From Opisthorchis felineus (lineage: Eukaryota > Platyhelminthes > Trematoda > Opisthorchiida > Opisthorchiidae): a stretch of 64,000 bases of DNA. Below are positions 46,430 to 57,759 of this stretch, piece by piece. Both the position numbers and the translations under genes were made by a program. The notes beneath the pieces were generated by a model. That model worked only from the letters and a program-made list of their open reading frames with translations, ran no database searches and was not told where the DNA came from. The stretch is taken from the NCBI GenBank assembly GCA_004794785.1, contig SJOL01008988.1, positions 1,127,080 through 1,191,079 of the forward strand. Direction: 5' to 3'. Every line of letters begins with the position of its first letter. Position 1 is the first letter of the stretch.

Positions 46430-46665
46430 GGTTAGTACATGGCCATGTGATATGGTCTCCGTAACTGAATGGTGAGTGTCTAGATGAGAGCTGATCAGCC
46501 TATCGTAGCCGAACGATTAACTGTCCAACCACTGGCCGGAAGGTTGCCGGTTCGAAACTTCCCTGAGTCTCGTGAGACTTGCACTGCTGATGATTCCCAA
46601 TTAAGATGGAAATGATATAGGGTGGTTCTCGGCTTTTCAGCGTGGACTGGACTTATTGACATGAC
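46430..46665 (+). mobile_element. tRNA-derived SINE (family S2) with leader
   Basis: Leader ACATGGCCATGTGATATGG...GAGAGCTGATCAGCC, head GTAGCCGAACGATTAACTG, box B GCCGGTTCGAAACTTCC, body CTTGCACTGCTGATGATTCC. Confidence 0.8.
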
Positions 46666-46669
46666 GAAA

Positions 46670-47660
46670 TCTCAGCTTCAAAATATCAAATCTCCTCATG
46701 CTATCAGCAAGTGAACTTTGTTAATTCAGCATCCTTATAAGAAGATGTTGTTTTTCACACCTAAATGGAAAATTCCTATCATCCGGTTGGTAGTTTTAGG
46801 TAAAAATAAGCTTTATGTGGGTACGCATGGGGCCTAGTTAAAAATATCCGTAAACAGCCACCAAGCCAGCTTTTTATTCCATTATGGAGCTGTTCTTACC
46901 TGCAATGTATATATAATTAACATACTGCGAGATGATAAATGTATGCTGGACAGATCTGCCGTTTAAATTATTCAGACACGTGCCCTGCATGTTCAAGGTC
47001 ACAATCGCCTTGGTCTAAACGTCTGAAGCAAAGACATACATCAATATACTGTATCAGTTAGTCGAATCTATGGGATAAATTTATCGACGTTTATGCACTG
47101 CACATCGAGACGGGTTTTCTACCATTTGTGAAAGTTTTATCTGCTGGGATGTAACATAATTATTACAAAACTTCTGTTAGACGAACTGGATTGTTCACCT
47201 TCAGCATAAATAGATTATTTACCGGATAACAGGGAATGCAATAACGAATCCAATAGACTCAGAGGTTTTCCACCGTATTTTCTCTCCTCATCAGGGTGGA
47301 AATTAATTTCCGTATAATATGTGTTAGATTCTCGACTGGGAATTTAGCCAGCGTTTACTGTGTTGATTTCATACTTGTTTGCAATAACATATGCGTGCTG
47401 GGATTTTTGGCTGAAACGGAGGATGGCCAGATAAATGAGGTCGTGGACTACCTGCCTTCGAACAAAGAACAATTTGGATACCTGTCCCTCTCCTGCTGTC
47501 TTGTAGACAAGCTATTTCAAGACTAGGAACTTGAAAGCAATTTCTTCAAGCTACCTGTCTTATGAAATAAAATATGATCCACGGTAGCTCGTGAACGTGG
47601 TCGACAGTGGGTAGTCGTAGTATTTGCATATGTATCTATTGACATATAAAATGATCTTCG
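46670..47660. other. No gene recognised
   Basis: The frame 47296-47526 (76 codons, LGFLAETEDGQINEVVDY) has no clear acceptor or known family. Confidence 0.35.
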
Positions 47661-47666
47661 TTTCAG

Positions 47667-47747
47667 ACCTACAAGGAAACAGTGCACTCAGATACCGATT
47701 GTGACAGCGCCGTTTGTGGCTCATCTGGCGACTTCAAACGATTAACA
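47667..47747 (+). CDS. CI-MPR-like gene, exon (CDSAVC)
   Basis: Acceptor GATCTTCGTTTCAG and donor TTAACA|GTATGC bound exactly 27 codons, phase 0 on both sides, reading TYKETVHSDTDCDSAVCGSS followed by GDFKRLT. C-x-S-A-V-C is the most recognisable CI-MPR repeat signature (human repeats have SSAVC or TAAC at this point). It follows in phase from the exon ending at 44567. Confidence 0.5.
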
Positions 47748-48589
47748 GTATGCATTGAGACACACAGTTGGAAATAGGATGTCAACTCCACAATTTAACC
47801 ACTGAAATGTAATCGGTGACAAGAATGTTTTCAAAAAATTCAATGACCGAATGGAAATTTTGCGAACATATGTACTGGGTGGGTTGAAGGAGGAGACGTG
47901 TTTTTAAATCCTGGGTAAGCTTCATACCTAATCATCATATGAAGTCTGATATTTAAGAGAGAATGACCTCAGTCTAGATCTGAAAAAAATCGATGAAATA
48001 AACAAAACAAATCTGGGAAATGTCAGCAGATTATTTTACTATACAGGTTTCTCTGAGCTAACCGTAACGCCCCCAAAATTGTGCCCCTTTAGAAAACATT
48101 CTGTGTGTGTATTAGTCTGGTTGGGTGAAATTTCTTGGGGGTTTTGGAGAACCCCCAAACTCACTTGTGTTCTCTGACTGAAAAGAAGGAAAGAGTTACA
48201 TCATGGTTGACGTAGACAGTAACACTGTCCCGCCATTTTTACGGATGGCATCAGAAAGCTATGGTGTTGAGGATCTCTCTTTTCACCTTTGTACATGTTA
48301 ACGGGGTGATATGCGGCATTTTGTAAATTCGCTCGTTTCAATGAGTGGACTGTGCCTCAAGTGAACACAAACAAGAATTAGGCTCACTTTACGGAAGAAG
48401 ACAACCGAACTCTTGCTTAGTAGAAGATTCCGCTGCGACATACTGCTTTATTTTGGACGATGTAAAGGGTGACATGCAGATATTATTTCTAACAGTAGTT
48501 TACTAAAATTCTTGTTTACTTTTCAAGGTATTTCTGCATGTGTTGCGCCTACATGGGGGACCAGGAAATACATCATTTCATTGGCATTT

Positions 48590-48680
48590 GATCCAGTAAC
48601 TGTTGACCTGTTCGCTGAGCACAGCAATTGACTTGCAAACGTTTCAGCACTATCCGATGGACTTCATCAGTGCGCGGTTG
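48590..48680 (+). repeat. Short dispersed repeat, copy 3 of 3
   Basis: CTGTTGACCTGTTCGCTGAG, GCAATTGACTTGCAAACG and CTTCATCAGTGCGCGG match the copies at 5425 and 35985. This copy extends furthest 3'. Confidence 0.5.
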
Positions 48681-48689
48681 GATCAACGT

Positions 48690-50435
48690 CACCTAAACAA
48701 ATTATAACCCCAAAAACAGGAACTGGAAAATCAACTGAATTAGTTTTAGGCTTGCTCCTCCAAACTACTTGGATGAGGTTCAAATATTCCCTTCCCAAGC
48801 GTCTTTCACACATGAGACAAGGAAATCCTGTGGGACCGGAAAACCAAAACGTGAATGACAGTTTAATCATCAGGCGGTCAACCCGTATTGTCCCAATGCG
48901 GCTAAATATTGCCCAAGCGTCAGTCATAAATTAGGATTACTGACCAGGAAGATATTTCAGGCTGAACAAAATGGAAGAGCTTCTAGGTCAAGTGATGGTT
49001 CGTAGAATGTGAAGCCAAGAACAGATCCTACCGTGTTAGAAAAGGTGTAGACAGTGAATTGCCCTAGCAGCGTGATTGTAGTTTTTACCGGTGTCATTCG
49101 GTCAGCAATGGTATCGCGGATCAAATGCATAATCTCCTTTGTCATTGCTAAAGTCATCCTAGTAATAAAATGGCCACATGATCACCTCAGTTTTCGAAAT
49201 GATGAACAAGAGAATTGGACGGGTTGTTTAATTAGATTTGTCCGCATGGTTCTAAGACATACAAGCCGAAGAATTTTCGTTAAACTGTGAATGGAAATAA
49301 AGTGATTAACCATGGGTATAGAGCTGACATATTGTTAGACGGAATTCCTCAACGAAACCTTTTTACCGCTGGCAGTTAGGCCCTGCTACGGTCAAGAAGC
49401 CTATCCCGCAGGCGATTGGCCAGAAGATCAGGCCGCTTGCCGGTTCAGCATCAAGGCGAGCTCTGAGTGGCCAAATGTGTGGACCTAACAGCCAATCATA
49501 ATCCAGTATCTGCCACATGCCCGTTGCCAATGTTGCATTTAGGATTTCAAGAATGTTGTCGTCGCATGCACTGTATATACGACGCGTTGTGCATGTGTTT
49601 TTAACTTGGTTTTGGGTTTTAGTACGCGTTGTGCAACTTTGGTGGCTCTTTTGACGAGAATGTTAGCCTGGAAGGTTCGTACTGTGAACTAAGCTGAGGC
49701 ACTACCGTTATTACATGTAGTTGAATCCGCTTGTTTATGAGCCTTTTGACAGTCAGCTTATAAGATAGCGTGGTGCGGGTGTACGGATTCTTGTCATAAC
49801 TAAAATTTGATTTAGATCGACAAGAAAGGCCAGCATAACCATCCGTCTGAGGATCTGACCTGGCTGTTTCATCCTACTGGCCCTTCTGGGCATTGGGTGA
49901 GTTTTATTTCCTTCATGATTACAAGCATCCACTAATGATAGGACAAGATAAAGTTATCACCCGAAAGTTGACAATCCACGCACATATGAAACTTCCACTT
50001 TGTCAAGTCAAACTGATGATCAAGTAACTAACGAGCTAATTGTCTTCTCATGATGTATGAATGGTTTGCAAAGGCGAAGTAAACTGTTTCGTCTGCAGAC
50101 GAACCGATAGACGGGACAAGTACTTTTATGTCCCGTAACTAGATCAGTCGGTCGGTGGCACCGAATACCGACAGCAGCTAGTGTGCTAGAACCCTATCAG
50201 CTGTACTGGAATTCAGTAATCCAGCAACAGCCCTCATAATCTTAGACGGCTGGAATATAAACACCATTTCTAATTGACTGGCTTTGTGAGTGGATCCATC
50301 AGCTGCGCCTGTGTCTCTATGGCTGGCTTTTTTGAGATTTTAAATCGTCACAGCAGGTTTCCACGCGTCCGGGTGTATTTATTCCCACGATCTACTGTGC
50401 CTTTCATACAATGAAGTTAGTTTGGATTGGTAATT
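48690..50435. other. No gene assigned
   Basis: Overlapping frames on both strands at 48667-48934 and 48957-49290 are unrecognised. A GC-rich patch at 49370-49640 contains two GACGCGTTGTGCA-like repeats about 65 bp apart and may be part of a transposon end. Confidence 0.3.
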
Positions 50436-50441
50436 CCGTAG

Positions 50442-50552
50442 GGATGCTACACATGTGTGGCTTGGACTAATAATTCGGCTGCCCTCAGTCACACGTGGTA
50501 AACTAGGTCTAAAACTGATCTGGTTTGCTGTAATCGGTACCGGATTATACGC
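50442..50552 (+). repeat. 111-bp repeat, copy A
   Basis: Starts GGATGCTACACATGTGTGG and ends GTACCGGATTATACGC. It differs from copy B (52321-52431) at only two positions (A/C near the start, C/T near the end). It holds no coding sequence and is far younger than the surrounding repeats. Confidence 0.85.
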
Positions 50553-51189
50553 CAGGAAGACACAGGATTTTATTTAGTGTGGCCTTTAGTTGGTACAGCC
50601 ACGAAGCTTAATTACTTAAGTGAATGAATGATTAGTGCTCCATAATCCAGCGAATTTTTGCAACTAGAGAGAAAAATAAGGACAAAGTAGTACCCCAAAA
50701 GGTAGCTGTATCAGGACAAGTCGAAACCATTCTCCTGTTGGAATCAAATCTCCAGAGTGACCAAGCCATAGGCACAGATTTGTACCATTTTCCCGACAGC
50801 AACAAAAATGGATGTACACTAAGACCCATCTACAGCACACCCATCTACGCTCTACCTGTCCAACATGACCACTCCTCAACAATGACCGTTTTAAGTAGAT
50901 CCCATCAACTAACTGCCCAGTCACTTATACGCCCCCATAAAAATTTCCGAGCATTCTGGTAGGGACACCAATGACAAATTTGTATATCCAGCTGGCTGAG
51001 CTTTCCCGTCTAAGATGAAGAAATCAGGCTAATATAATATTGTCAGAAATCTAGGTCACCTACAGCCCACGCGTTTCAATAACCTATACAGCTTCCCTCC
51101 TCCTGAAACGAGCTCTCTGGCCGGTCAGGTCAGTGGTCGATGTAGATGACCAATGCTAAATAGGACGTCGTCTAGAGGGAATCTACTCA

Positions 51190-51395
51190 TGAGTTTGCTG
51201 AAGATTCTTTGATAGCTCTTGACCGGTTTTGCCCTTCCTGGGGCTCAACAGGTAGGCGCGATTCCCTGAAACATGAGGCAGCCTCAATGCAGCACACACA
51301 GAATTTCATAAACGAAAGACTGAACTGGGGTTTAGCTGAATCTCTCGCAAAAAACAAACTGGTGTACCAATGAGTGCATATCATGAAAGATGTCG
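51190..51395 (-). mobile_element. Hammerhead-bearing repeat element, decayed
   Basis: Same order as the 40-kb copy: decayed ribozyme, then the hairpin module (ACGAAAGACTGAACTGGGG...TGAATCTCTCGC) and GTACCAATGAGTGCATATC. The ribozyme core reads CTGTTGA and AAAAC, but stem I GCCTAC and palindromic ACCGGTC are kept. Confidence 0.6.
51215..51257 (-). ncRNA. Decayed hammerhead ribozyme copy
   Basis: Minus strand: GCCTAC, CTGTTGA (one change in the essential box), GCCCC-AGGA-AGGGC, AAAA for GAAA, then ACCGGTC. The stem I 3' strand is degraded to AAGAGC. Predicted inactive, but informative for the palindromic stem III. Confidence 0.6.
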
Positions 51396-51586
51396 TCTAG
51401 CTCCTTACAAATTGATTATGTGAAGTACGCAATCAGATAACGCATCTATCGGCGTGCAATAAAGTAGTGCCTGGATTTCGAGTGAACAGAAACCACCACT
51501 CAGACCACATATCCTGTCAAATCAGACCATTCACTAAACCCACACACTTGCAAAAGAAAAGCTGCAAATTACCATTTTTTTCTCAG

Positions 51587-51737
51587 TGTCACTAAGGTGG
51601 TACTACTGAGCTGTATTGACGCATACACGACCGTGTTTAATGTAGATGGCGGTTATCCCAGTTTACGCGCGTACCTTCTTCGTGATAAGGAAAAGCCTGA
51701 CTACAACCAAACTTACGTGGAAAACAGCTGCTCAGGG
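51587..51737 (+). CDS. CI-MPR-like gene, exon (LLSC...NSC motif)
   Basis: Acceptor CATTTTTTTCTCAG. A second AG at 51596 would give a phase-0 start that fits the exon at 47667. The frame reads VVLLSCIDAYTTVFNVDGG, then YPSLRAYLLRDKEKP and YNQTYVENSCSG. It resembles I-x-F-x-C...G-x-P-x-L...C-x-x-x-I-x-W: the frame continues VIRW, so the true donor may be at GGG|GTAATT or shortly after TGGATC. An N-x-T glycosylation site (NQT) is present. Confidence 0.4.
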
Positions 51738-52320
51738 GTAATTCGTTGGATCGTTGTTAGCCCTACAAATATGAACAAACTAGATTCGGCAACTTTAACT
51801 GTGCGAACATTTCGGTGGTTTTTCGAGCCATTTTTTCTCGGTGATCGACCGAGGGACACAACGAGGACAGTCCTGTGGTCTGGCAAACCGATCGCACCTT
51901 CCAAAGTGTGAAGATGTTCACCAGTCCAGACGTGATAATTCCGGTTCGGCAATCGTGGCAGTCTGGTGATCGGCGGTTCAAAGTCCGGTAAGCTTCGCTG
52001 ATGAAATCGAATTCGATTAGACTCGAGTAGATTTCTTCCAATCTTTTAGTAATACACTAGCAATACACTAACAATATGATACTGGCAAAAATAAACAGCA
52101 GTAATAATGCAGTAATACAGTAGCGCCTTGAACAACCACCACTGAGGAGGAACAATCAAACTGATGTGTGTTTGGGGATGATCGTTCTTACAGTGAAAGC
52201 ATCATCTATCGAATATAAGAGCAGATAAGACTGTACGTGCTTCAAGTTTTGATAATAGTGTGATGAAACGCTGAAGCTAGTACTACACAGGATTACTCAA
52301 ACACATTTCCTGGTGCGTGT

Positions 52321-52431
52321 GGATGCTACACCTGTGTGGCTTGGACTAATAATTCGGCTGCCCTCAGTCACACGTGGTAAACTAGGTCTAAAACTGATCT
52401 GGTTTGTTGTAATCGGTACCGGATTATACGC
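52321..52431 (+). repeat. 111-bp repeat, copy B
   Basis: Direct copy of 50442-50552 with two mismatches. The flanks differ on both sides. Confidence 0.85.
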
Positions 52432-53086
52432 AGTAAGGCAGTAAGCTCTTGCAATAGGCTTCCATATTCTAATCCTAAATTAGCACTTTTATTAAGAAAC
52501 AGTCCTACCCAGCACTAAATTCTTGAGGATATCTGACGTGTGCGGTCGCGTTTAAGAATGCCTAAAATTCCAAATTCTTACTTCACAATGAATGCCGGCA
52601 TTGCAGCGCAGTAGAAATACGTTATTCGTTGCGTGTGAACTTTTTGATGTATGCATTTGTACCTCTTTCTGGACAATCAGTATTCGCCACTGTAGGTGAT
52701 ACGAGGGATACTATTTTAGAACGAGGCACTGGAATTCTCGAGAGGGTGGTCTTTCTTCGGAGGGACCATATATTACATCGTGTCTTTCGGAGAGTGGCAT
52801 TATTAATTCTCTAGGGAAAGTGTCTCTCTACGGAGGGGGGGGTCCCTTGGGAGCATTGCTGTTCACCAGAATACATTTCTAGTTTTCGGGATAGCATTTT
52901 GACAGTTCTGTTCCTAGTATTGTATACAAAATGGGTTTTGATGGTGCCAAGGAGTGATGAATCGAATAGTTTGGCGAAATTCAGAATTTCCACTAAAGTG
53001 GAACCAAAATGTTGCATAACTGATTACCGAACCCTTCTGCCTTTCTCCAGTTAGGTTTCGTTTCTTATTGTTATCTACACTTGCAG

Positions 53087-53247
53087 TTTCTCACAGTTTA
53101 GCAGGCCGCTCAAATGGACTTTGGGTTGTCTACACAAATGGAGGTCACAAGAAAAGCTACTGTGTCACCTTTTATCGAGGGAATATTGCAGTGGTGCCGT
53201 TCGTAGACCTAGATAACATTGAAAAAACAAAGATGCGTACATCACGG
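53087..53247 (+). CDS. CI-MPR-like gene, exon (VVYTNGG...C)
   Basis: Acceptor TTATCTACACTTGCAG. The frame reads SHSLAGRSNGLWVVYTNGG, then HKKSYCVTFYRGNIAVV. L-x-V-x-Y-T-N-G-G...C is the hallmark strand of a CI-MPR repeat (human L-T-Y-x-N-G-x-x-C). The chosen donor CACGG|GTAGTC ends in phase 0 and fits the exon at 56123. An earlier donor (TTGCA|GTGGTG) is possible. Confidence 0.45.
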
Positions 53248-53789
53248 GTAGTCATAAGCCTGCTAGATGCCTTAGTGTGGGGAAACGAATTTCGCATTCT
53301 CGTCCTTATTGGCGAGGAGGTTGCTCTTAAGGGACACTAAGAGCGTTCTTTGTTTGAATTTGGGCTGTTCACTCAAAAGGTATCCAGTTCAACCAAAATC
53401 TCACCGAACCGGAGCGAAGTGAACTTAATTAAGAGGAGATTATGCTGGGAAACTACTGTTTTTTTCTGAATGACTGTTAACCGACTATGTATGGTCCGAA
53501 TCCCTTGTTCAGACAGCTAACAGAGTCACACTCAGGTCACCTGTCAGCTGTCTGCTTTTTGTTTCTTATCGGTAATTGTTAGAGTAAATGAATTGAGTGA
53601 ACTGTGATCATCAGTTACACGAGGCAACAGTTTGAATTATTTTTGTGTTATGAATCGATGTGAATTGATTTGACATGTTGTAGTGGGAACTATATACCAC
53701 AGCCATTCAGTGTCCTATGAGGTTTAATCGGATGAGTGTTGGGTCTTCATAAATGGTTCCAGACTAGTCTTGCGAGTAGTGCCTTACAA

Positions 53790-54240
53790 GATAAGTTCTG
53801 CCAGGACAAGAGGAGAACAGTTCAAATGAGAGCGATCTGAACGTGAATTCTACAGATGGCACAACCATCGAAAACTTATCCAAAAGTGATCAAACCTCCG
53901 TGGCACTACCTGACTGGCAATTCCTGACAGACCAGCCAACCGATCGACACAACCAGGACAGCCACTCGTTCGAGGTTCTTAGCGAGCCAATCACATCGCT
54001 CAAACGTGAAAGCGTTCGCCTGCTCAGACGTGATGAGTCAGGCTGGTAGAACAGTGTTGACATGCTTATCTCGCCTGTCAGATGCCCGGCAGGGCCGAGG
54101 ATATGCACTGCTGATGTGCTCTAATAAGATCGAAACTCGAGTTCAGTGCTTATTCTCTTTTGATGTGGACTCACCAGATTAATTACACCAGGACAGGAGG
54201 ACGGCTGTTCAAGCAAAAGTGATCTGAACGTGAAAGTCAA
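53790..54240 (+). mobile_element. tRNA-derived SINE (family S3), long composite copy
   Basis: A 5' fragment (GCCAGGACAAGAGGAGAAC...GATCTGAACGTGAA) is followed by a long leader (GTGGCACTACCTGACTGGC...GACCAGCCAACCGATCGAC), the tRNA-like head with GCCTGTCAGATGCCCGG and the body to CAGGACAGGAGGACGGCTG. Closely parallel to 57760-58080. Confidence 0.7.
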
Positions 54241-54244
54241 CTCC

Positions 54245-55830
54245 CAATATATTTTCCCACTGCCAAAGACACTTTTAACTGGGGCTCATCACCTGTGTTA
54301 CAGTTCACGTAGTTGGCCATTCCCAAGCTTATAAGATCCATCTGCGCAACCAAAGTAGGGAGCGCTTGGCTGTTTATATAGCGGTGCCAATTAGAACACA
54401 AAAACCATCAGCGTGCGCACAAAAAAGCACTGATTCACGTCACCTGCTCAACCTGGAGCTGACCCCACTCCAAATTTCTTTTACTGAAACCATATTTGAT
54501 GTTCGGTGTTCGGCCTTTGTCACTACGCCAAGATGTGCGGAACGTCTCTTGCCTGCTATTGAGGAAAATAATTTGAAATCTGAACATCCCGCAATCCGTT
54601 TCTTTTCTGTTCTGACGAAATGAACCCTCACAATCCACAAGTTTCACTCGAATTTGGTAGAGTTAAACGAACCTGGCGGAAAGTTAGTCGTTTGTGTAGT
54701 TTATGTTAAGCAAATGCTGACCTTACATAACACTTTCTGTATCGGTCGTGATGGAGCGGGCAGCACTCACTTTGTTAGCTGTCAGCGGGCAAACGAAGCT
54801 TAGATCATCCCAGAATCTCGCTATCCACAAACTGAGAGGTCATTTTGTATCACTTTAAGGTAAAATTTCCGTTTTTGTGTTTACGGTGACTGTTTGTTTT
54901 CTTTCAGTTGAATTGAGGCAGTTAATTGGGACAGGGGTGGAGTTTTTCAGGGCCCTCAAAACTTTCTTTGGAGTTCGTACGATGGATCAACTCTGAGCAA
55001 GATAACGCAACAGTTTTCATAAAGCAGTGAAACAGGAAATTCTTGGAGGAAAACACTGAGTTACTCGTAGCGGATCGATCTTCGATTAAGTAGTTGCAAC
55101 CGCCTGCCACCCCCCAATATGAGCATTAACCCTTGACGGAACTACTGTGTCTTAGTCCTACCAAATTCGCCAGCAGTTTTACGGGCAAAACGTAAGCAGC
55201 ATTCTTCAAATGGACCGGACAATTCTGGTGATTCTGTCAAAACTACTCTTTAACAGACGTCGGGTTTTTCTAGAAATCAGGAAATGTGAACACTGTTAGG
55301 CGCGGACATTGAGTACCGTTTAGTAGTGATAACTTAGGATGTTCGAAAGCCAACTTTAGTATCGTTCGTTCCCGTCACGGCATATCCATCATACTACTGA
55401 AACTAGACTCCACCTAAAACGATTGATCCCGTGTTTCTGGCACAATTCTGCTAATTGTGAAATGTGTCAAGAAGTGCTAGCTTAAGAATGTTTTTTTCGC
55501 TCAAAGTGCAAAGTATTGCGCGCTTAACTGTCCGGTAAATGTTCATTTGTGAAGTTAATGACCTCTACCCAGGTCCTTAGATGGCCACATTATGAGGAAG
55601 TGAGTGTTCCTGTTATTCAAAGGTGAACTGTGAATCGTTGAGCTTATATGGACTACTGCTCATAGTCTGCAAACGAAATAATGACCAAGGTATCGTTTAA
55701 TGGTAAAGCCTCAAGAGTTTTCGCAGACTAACTCTTGAAGGTACATTCGTGGACCAGGTGCGCTTCAATTTTATACACCCTCGGATTGTGCCGGTAAAAG
55801 CGGACTATATGTGTGTGCCCTTTACCGCTT
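54245..55830. other. No gene recognised
   Basis: The frame 54366-54623 (LNLELTPLQISFTETIF, then DVRCSAF) could be read as a CI-MPR fragment, but it has no convincing splice sites. Nothing else is visible. Confidence 0.3.
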
Positions 55831-55834
55831 AAAA

Positions 55835-56065
55835 ACATAAACGAAGGATTCAGCTGGGTTCCTGGTGAGCCTCCCGTCAAAACCAAATTGATATGCAAGT
55901 GAGTGCACTTCACCAATTTCGTGAAATTTGTGTCCAAGTAGAAAATAAGGTTGACGGAAACTTCGGGACTGCGTCCACCTGATGGGTCCCAAGAATGGCG
56001 AAGCCGGTCGTGGACTGTCGAAGAGTTTTCAGTAACCTTGTGAGTTGCGTATTATGTCCATAAGT
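55835..56065 (+). mobile_element. Hammerhead-bearing repeat element, plus strand
   Basis: Hairpin module (ACGAAGGATTCAGCTGGG...GTGAGCCTCCCGTC), CAAGTGAGTGCACTTCACC, then the ribozyme and the end AAGAGTTTTCAGTAACCTTG. Same family as 40066-40315 but in the opposite orientation. Confidence 0.65.
55973..56015 (+). ncRNA. Hammerhead ribozyme copy with covarying stem I
   Basis: GTCCAC, CTGATGG, GTCCC-AAGAA-TGGC, GAAG, CCGGTC, GTGGAC. Two core positions are mutated (CTGATGA to CTGATGG and GAAA to GAAG), so it is probably inactive. Stem I is fully complementary: the C-G pair of the 40-kb copy is here T-A, and its G-T wobble is a C-G pair. Confidence 0.65.
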
Positions 56066-56122
56066 GAAACTATCTTTATGGTAGTCCACGGGTGAAAAGA
56101 CACCACACTGCCAGTATTTCAG

Positions 56123-56212
56123 GCTAGCTTCAACGCAATCGGAACCCCGGCCACGCATTTCAAAGGCATATATGGTTACGGAGCCACAGCTGATGCTTCT
56201 GCCCTACAACAA
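56123..56212 (+). CDS. CI-MPR-like gene, probable exon
   Basis: Acceptor CCAGTATTTCAG and a strong donor CAACAA|GTGAGT bound exactly 30 codons reading ASFNAIGTPATHFKGI followed by YGYGATADASALQQ. The phase is 0 at both ends and fits the exons at 53087 and 58263. G-T-P lies between the I-x-F-x-C and C...W parts of CI-MPR repeats. The end ATADASALQQ also resembles the start of an annexin repeat, but no GTDE-containing partner exon follows within the window. Confidence 0.35.
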
Positions 56213-56389
56213 GTGAGTGTGTGGCGACTGATCGATTATTTACACTATGATAAATCTGAAGATGAATAACCTAATTGGTCAACAGAGCATAGACAAGTGA
56301 ATGACGCGTAAAAGCAACTGATTTTAAGACCAAAGTAAGAGCACTAAAATGTCTGGTGCAATTATTGAGATTTAGCAAAATAGTTTGGG

Positions 56390-56455
56390 AATTTAGGCTC
56401 CTGATTAAACGAACTTAGCGTTATAGTTGTGTTTTAAACAGGAGCCTATAGTTAC
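56390..56455. repeat. Short inverted repeat
   Basis: TAGGCTCCTGATTAAAC and GTTTTAAACAGGAGCCTA form imperfect inverted copies about 25 bp apart. Function unknown. Confidence 0.5.
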
Positions 56456-56744
56456 AAGGAAGCACAGAGGTCCCCTCGATGTGTAGGCTCCGCCCAGAAG
56501 GGACCAGCTTGGTCAAGTTCCACCCGGTACCAAAAAATCTACAGTAACTTTCGGGAAATAAACAAGCACCGAAAAAATCACATACTGCCATCATTCTCCT
56601 CTGTAGGGCCAAACAGAGAACAGACGCTGATAGTTGGGGGTTATGTTTTATTCGTATTCTCACCAATTTCGTTTGAGCAGTCCAACTCCTGTCTTGATAT
56701 AACTACGTTGTGGAAAGCATTGGACTAGAATTTCGAGCTTATTG

Positions 56745-56850
56745 CCAGTGCTTATTAGTGGCTCTCGTAGGATTCGAACTTCAGGCATATAACATGTGAG
56801 GCAAATCTGCTACTGCGATCTAACCCATACACGCTGGACGCGTCTGAAAT
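56745..56850 (-). mobile_element. Diverged tRNA-like SINE head, S3-related
   Basis: Reverse complement has GATCGCAGTAGCAGATTTGC and CTGAAGTTCGAATCCTACG (box B). Confidence 0.45.
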
Positions 56851-57594
56851 ACGACTTTCAAAACCAGGCTAAAGTGCTTATGCTTGACCGATGCGATTGG
56901 TCTATCAGTTGTTAGTATTCCTATCAGTAAACTGTGATGAACAAATCTCTCCAAATAGCAACAACCCCTATTTTGCTCCGGGTCCATAGACCTATAGTGT
57001 AAGCAACCCCTACTGAATTCTTGTCACCTGGAAATATCGAGTCGCATTCTGCTCGACAACGAATAGAGATTTCTCGCGATTTCTTGTTTAACTTCTTGCG
57101 GTAAGCTCCATCATCACTGTCATTTGGTGACACTGCCCACTGATAGAGCTAGTCATTGAAGGCCCTAGGTTACATTGTAACCCTTCGACATCAACTACTG
57201 GCTCTCTGCTGCAAACAAGTTTCCGAGCAGAATAAAAGCCGAAGTTTATATCGGAGGGGGGAGCTATGGTTGCCTGTATGGGCTCCTACAATCAATTGTT
57301 GCAAACGTTACAATCCTCAGTACCAGAGAAGACTCCTCCCAACAAGACTTCATATTTAAAAAGGTAACCGTCGTTGCATTTCCACCGTAGGTGGGTAGCG
57401 AATGGCGAAATTTCATGCACCAGGAGATTGATTATGTTCATCGGAAAGTTAGTCAATAAATAAATTCCTACTTGCCGAAAGAAAACGTTTTATACTTCTA
57501 GTCATTTTGACGCTGTAATTTGCCAGCCAGAATGACACGACAGTGTTAGGTGTAGATGGTTGCGGGATTCGTAGTATTCACGGCAATACCGCTT

Positions 57595-57735
57595 TCGTTC
57601 CAACAGTTCTCCTCCTATCCTGGCGCAATTATTCTGGTGAGTCCATACCAAGGGGGAGGAAGCACTGAACTCGAGTTTTGCTCTGATTAGAGCTCACCGG
57701 CAGTGCATATCTTTGGCCGTGCGGAAGGCTGAACT
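57595..57735 (-). mobile_element. tRNA-derived SINE (family S3), minus strand
   Basis: Reverse complement of the S3 body: GATATGCACTGCCGGTGAGC, GGACTCACCAGAATAATTG, CAGGATAGGAGGAGAACTG. It faces the plus copy that begins at about 57760. Confidence 0.7.
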
Positions 57736-57759
57736 CCGGAAGTGAATTCAGCAAATCCT

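Noticed and set aside
48590..48680. A second hammerhead-like core (CTGATGA ... GAAAC) on the minus strand.
   Set aside because: No stem I can be formed with a cleavage triplet in the right place, and the other two copies do not keep the box or the triplet.
50442..52431. The 111-bp repeats as LTRs of a small retrotransposon.
   Set aside because: They do not begin and end TG/CA, no primer binding site or polypurine tract was seen, and a gene-like exon lies between them.
56123..56212. Annexin exon (ATADASALQQ).
   Set aside because: No partner exon with the GTDE calcium loop follows within 8 kb, while the splice phases fit the CI-MPR-like chain on both sides.
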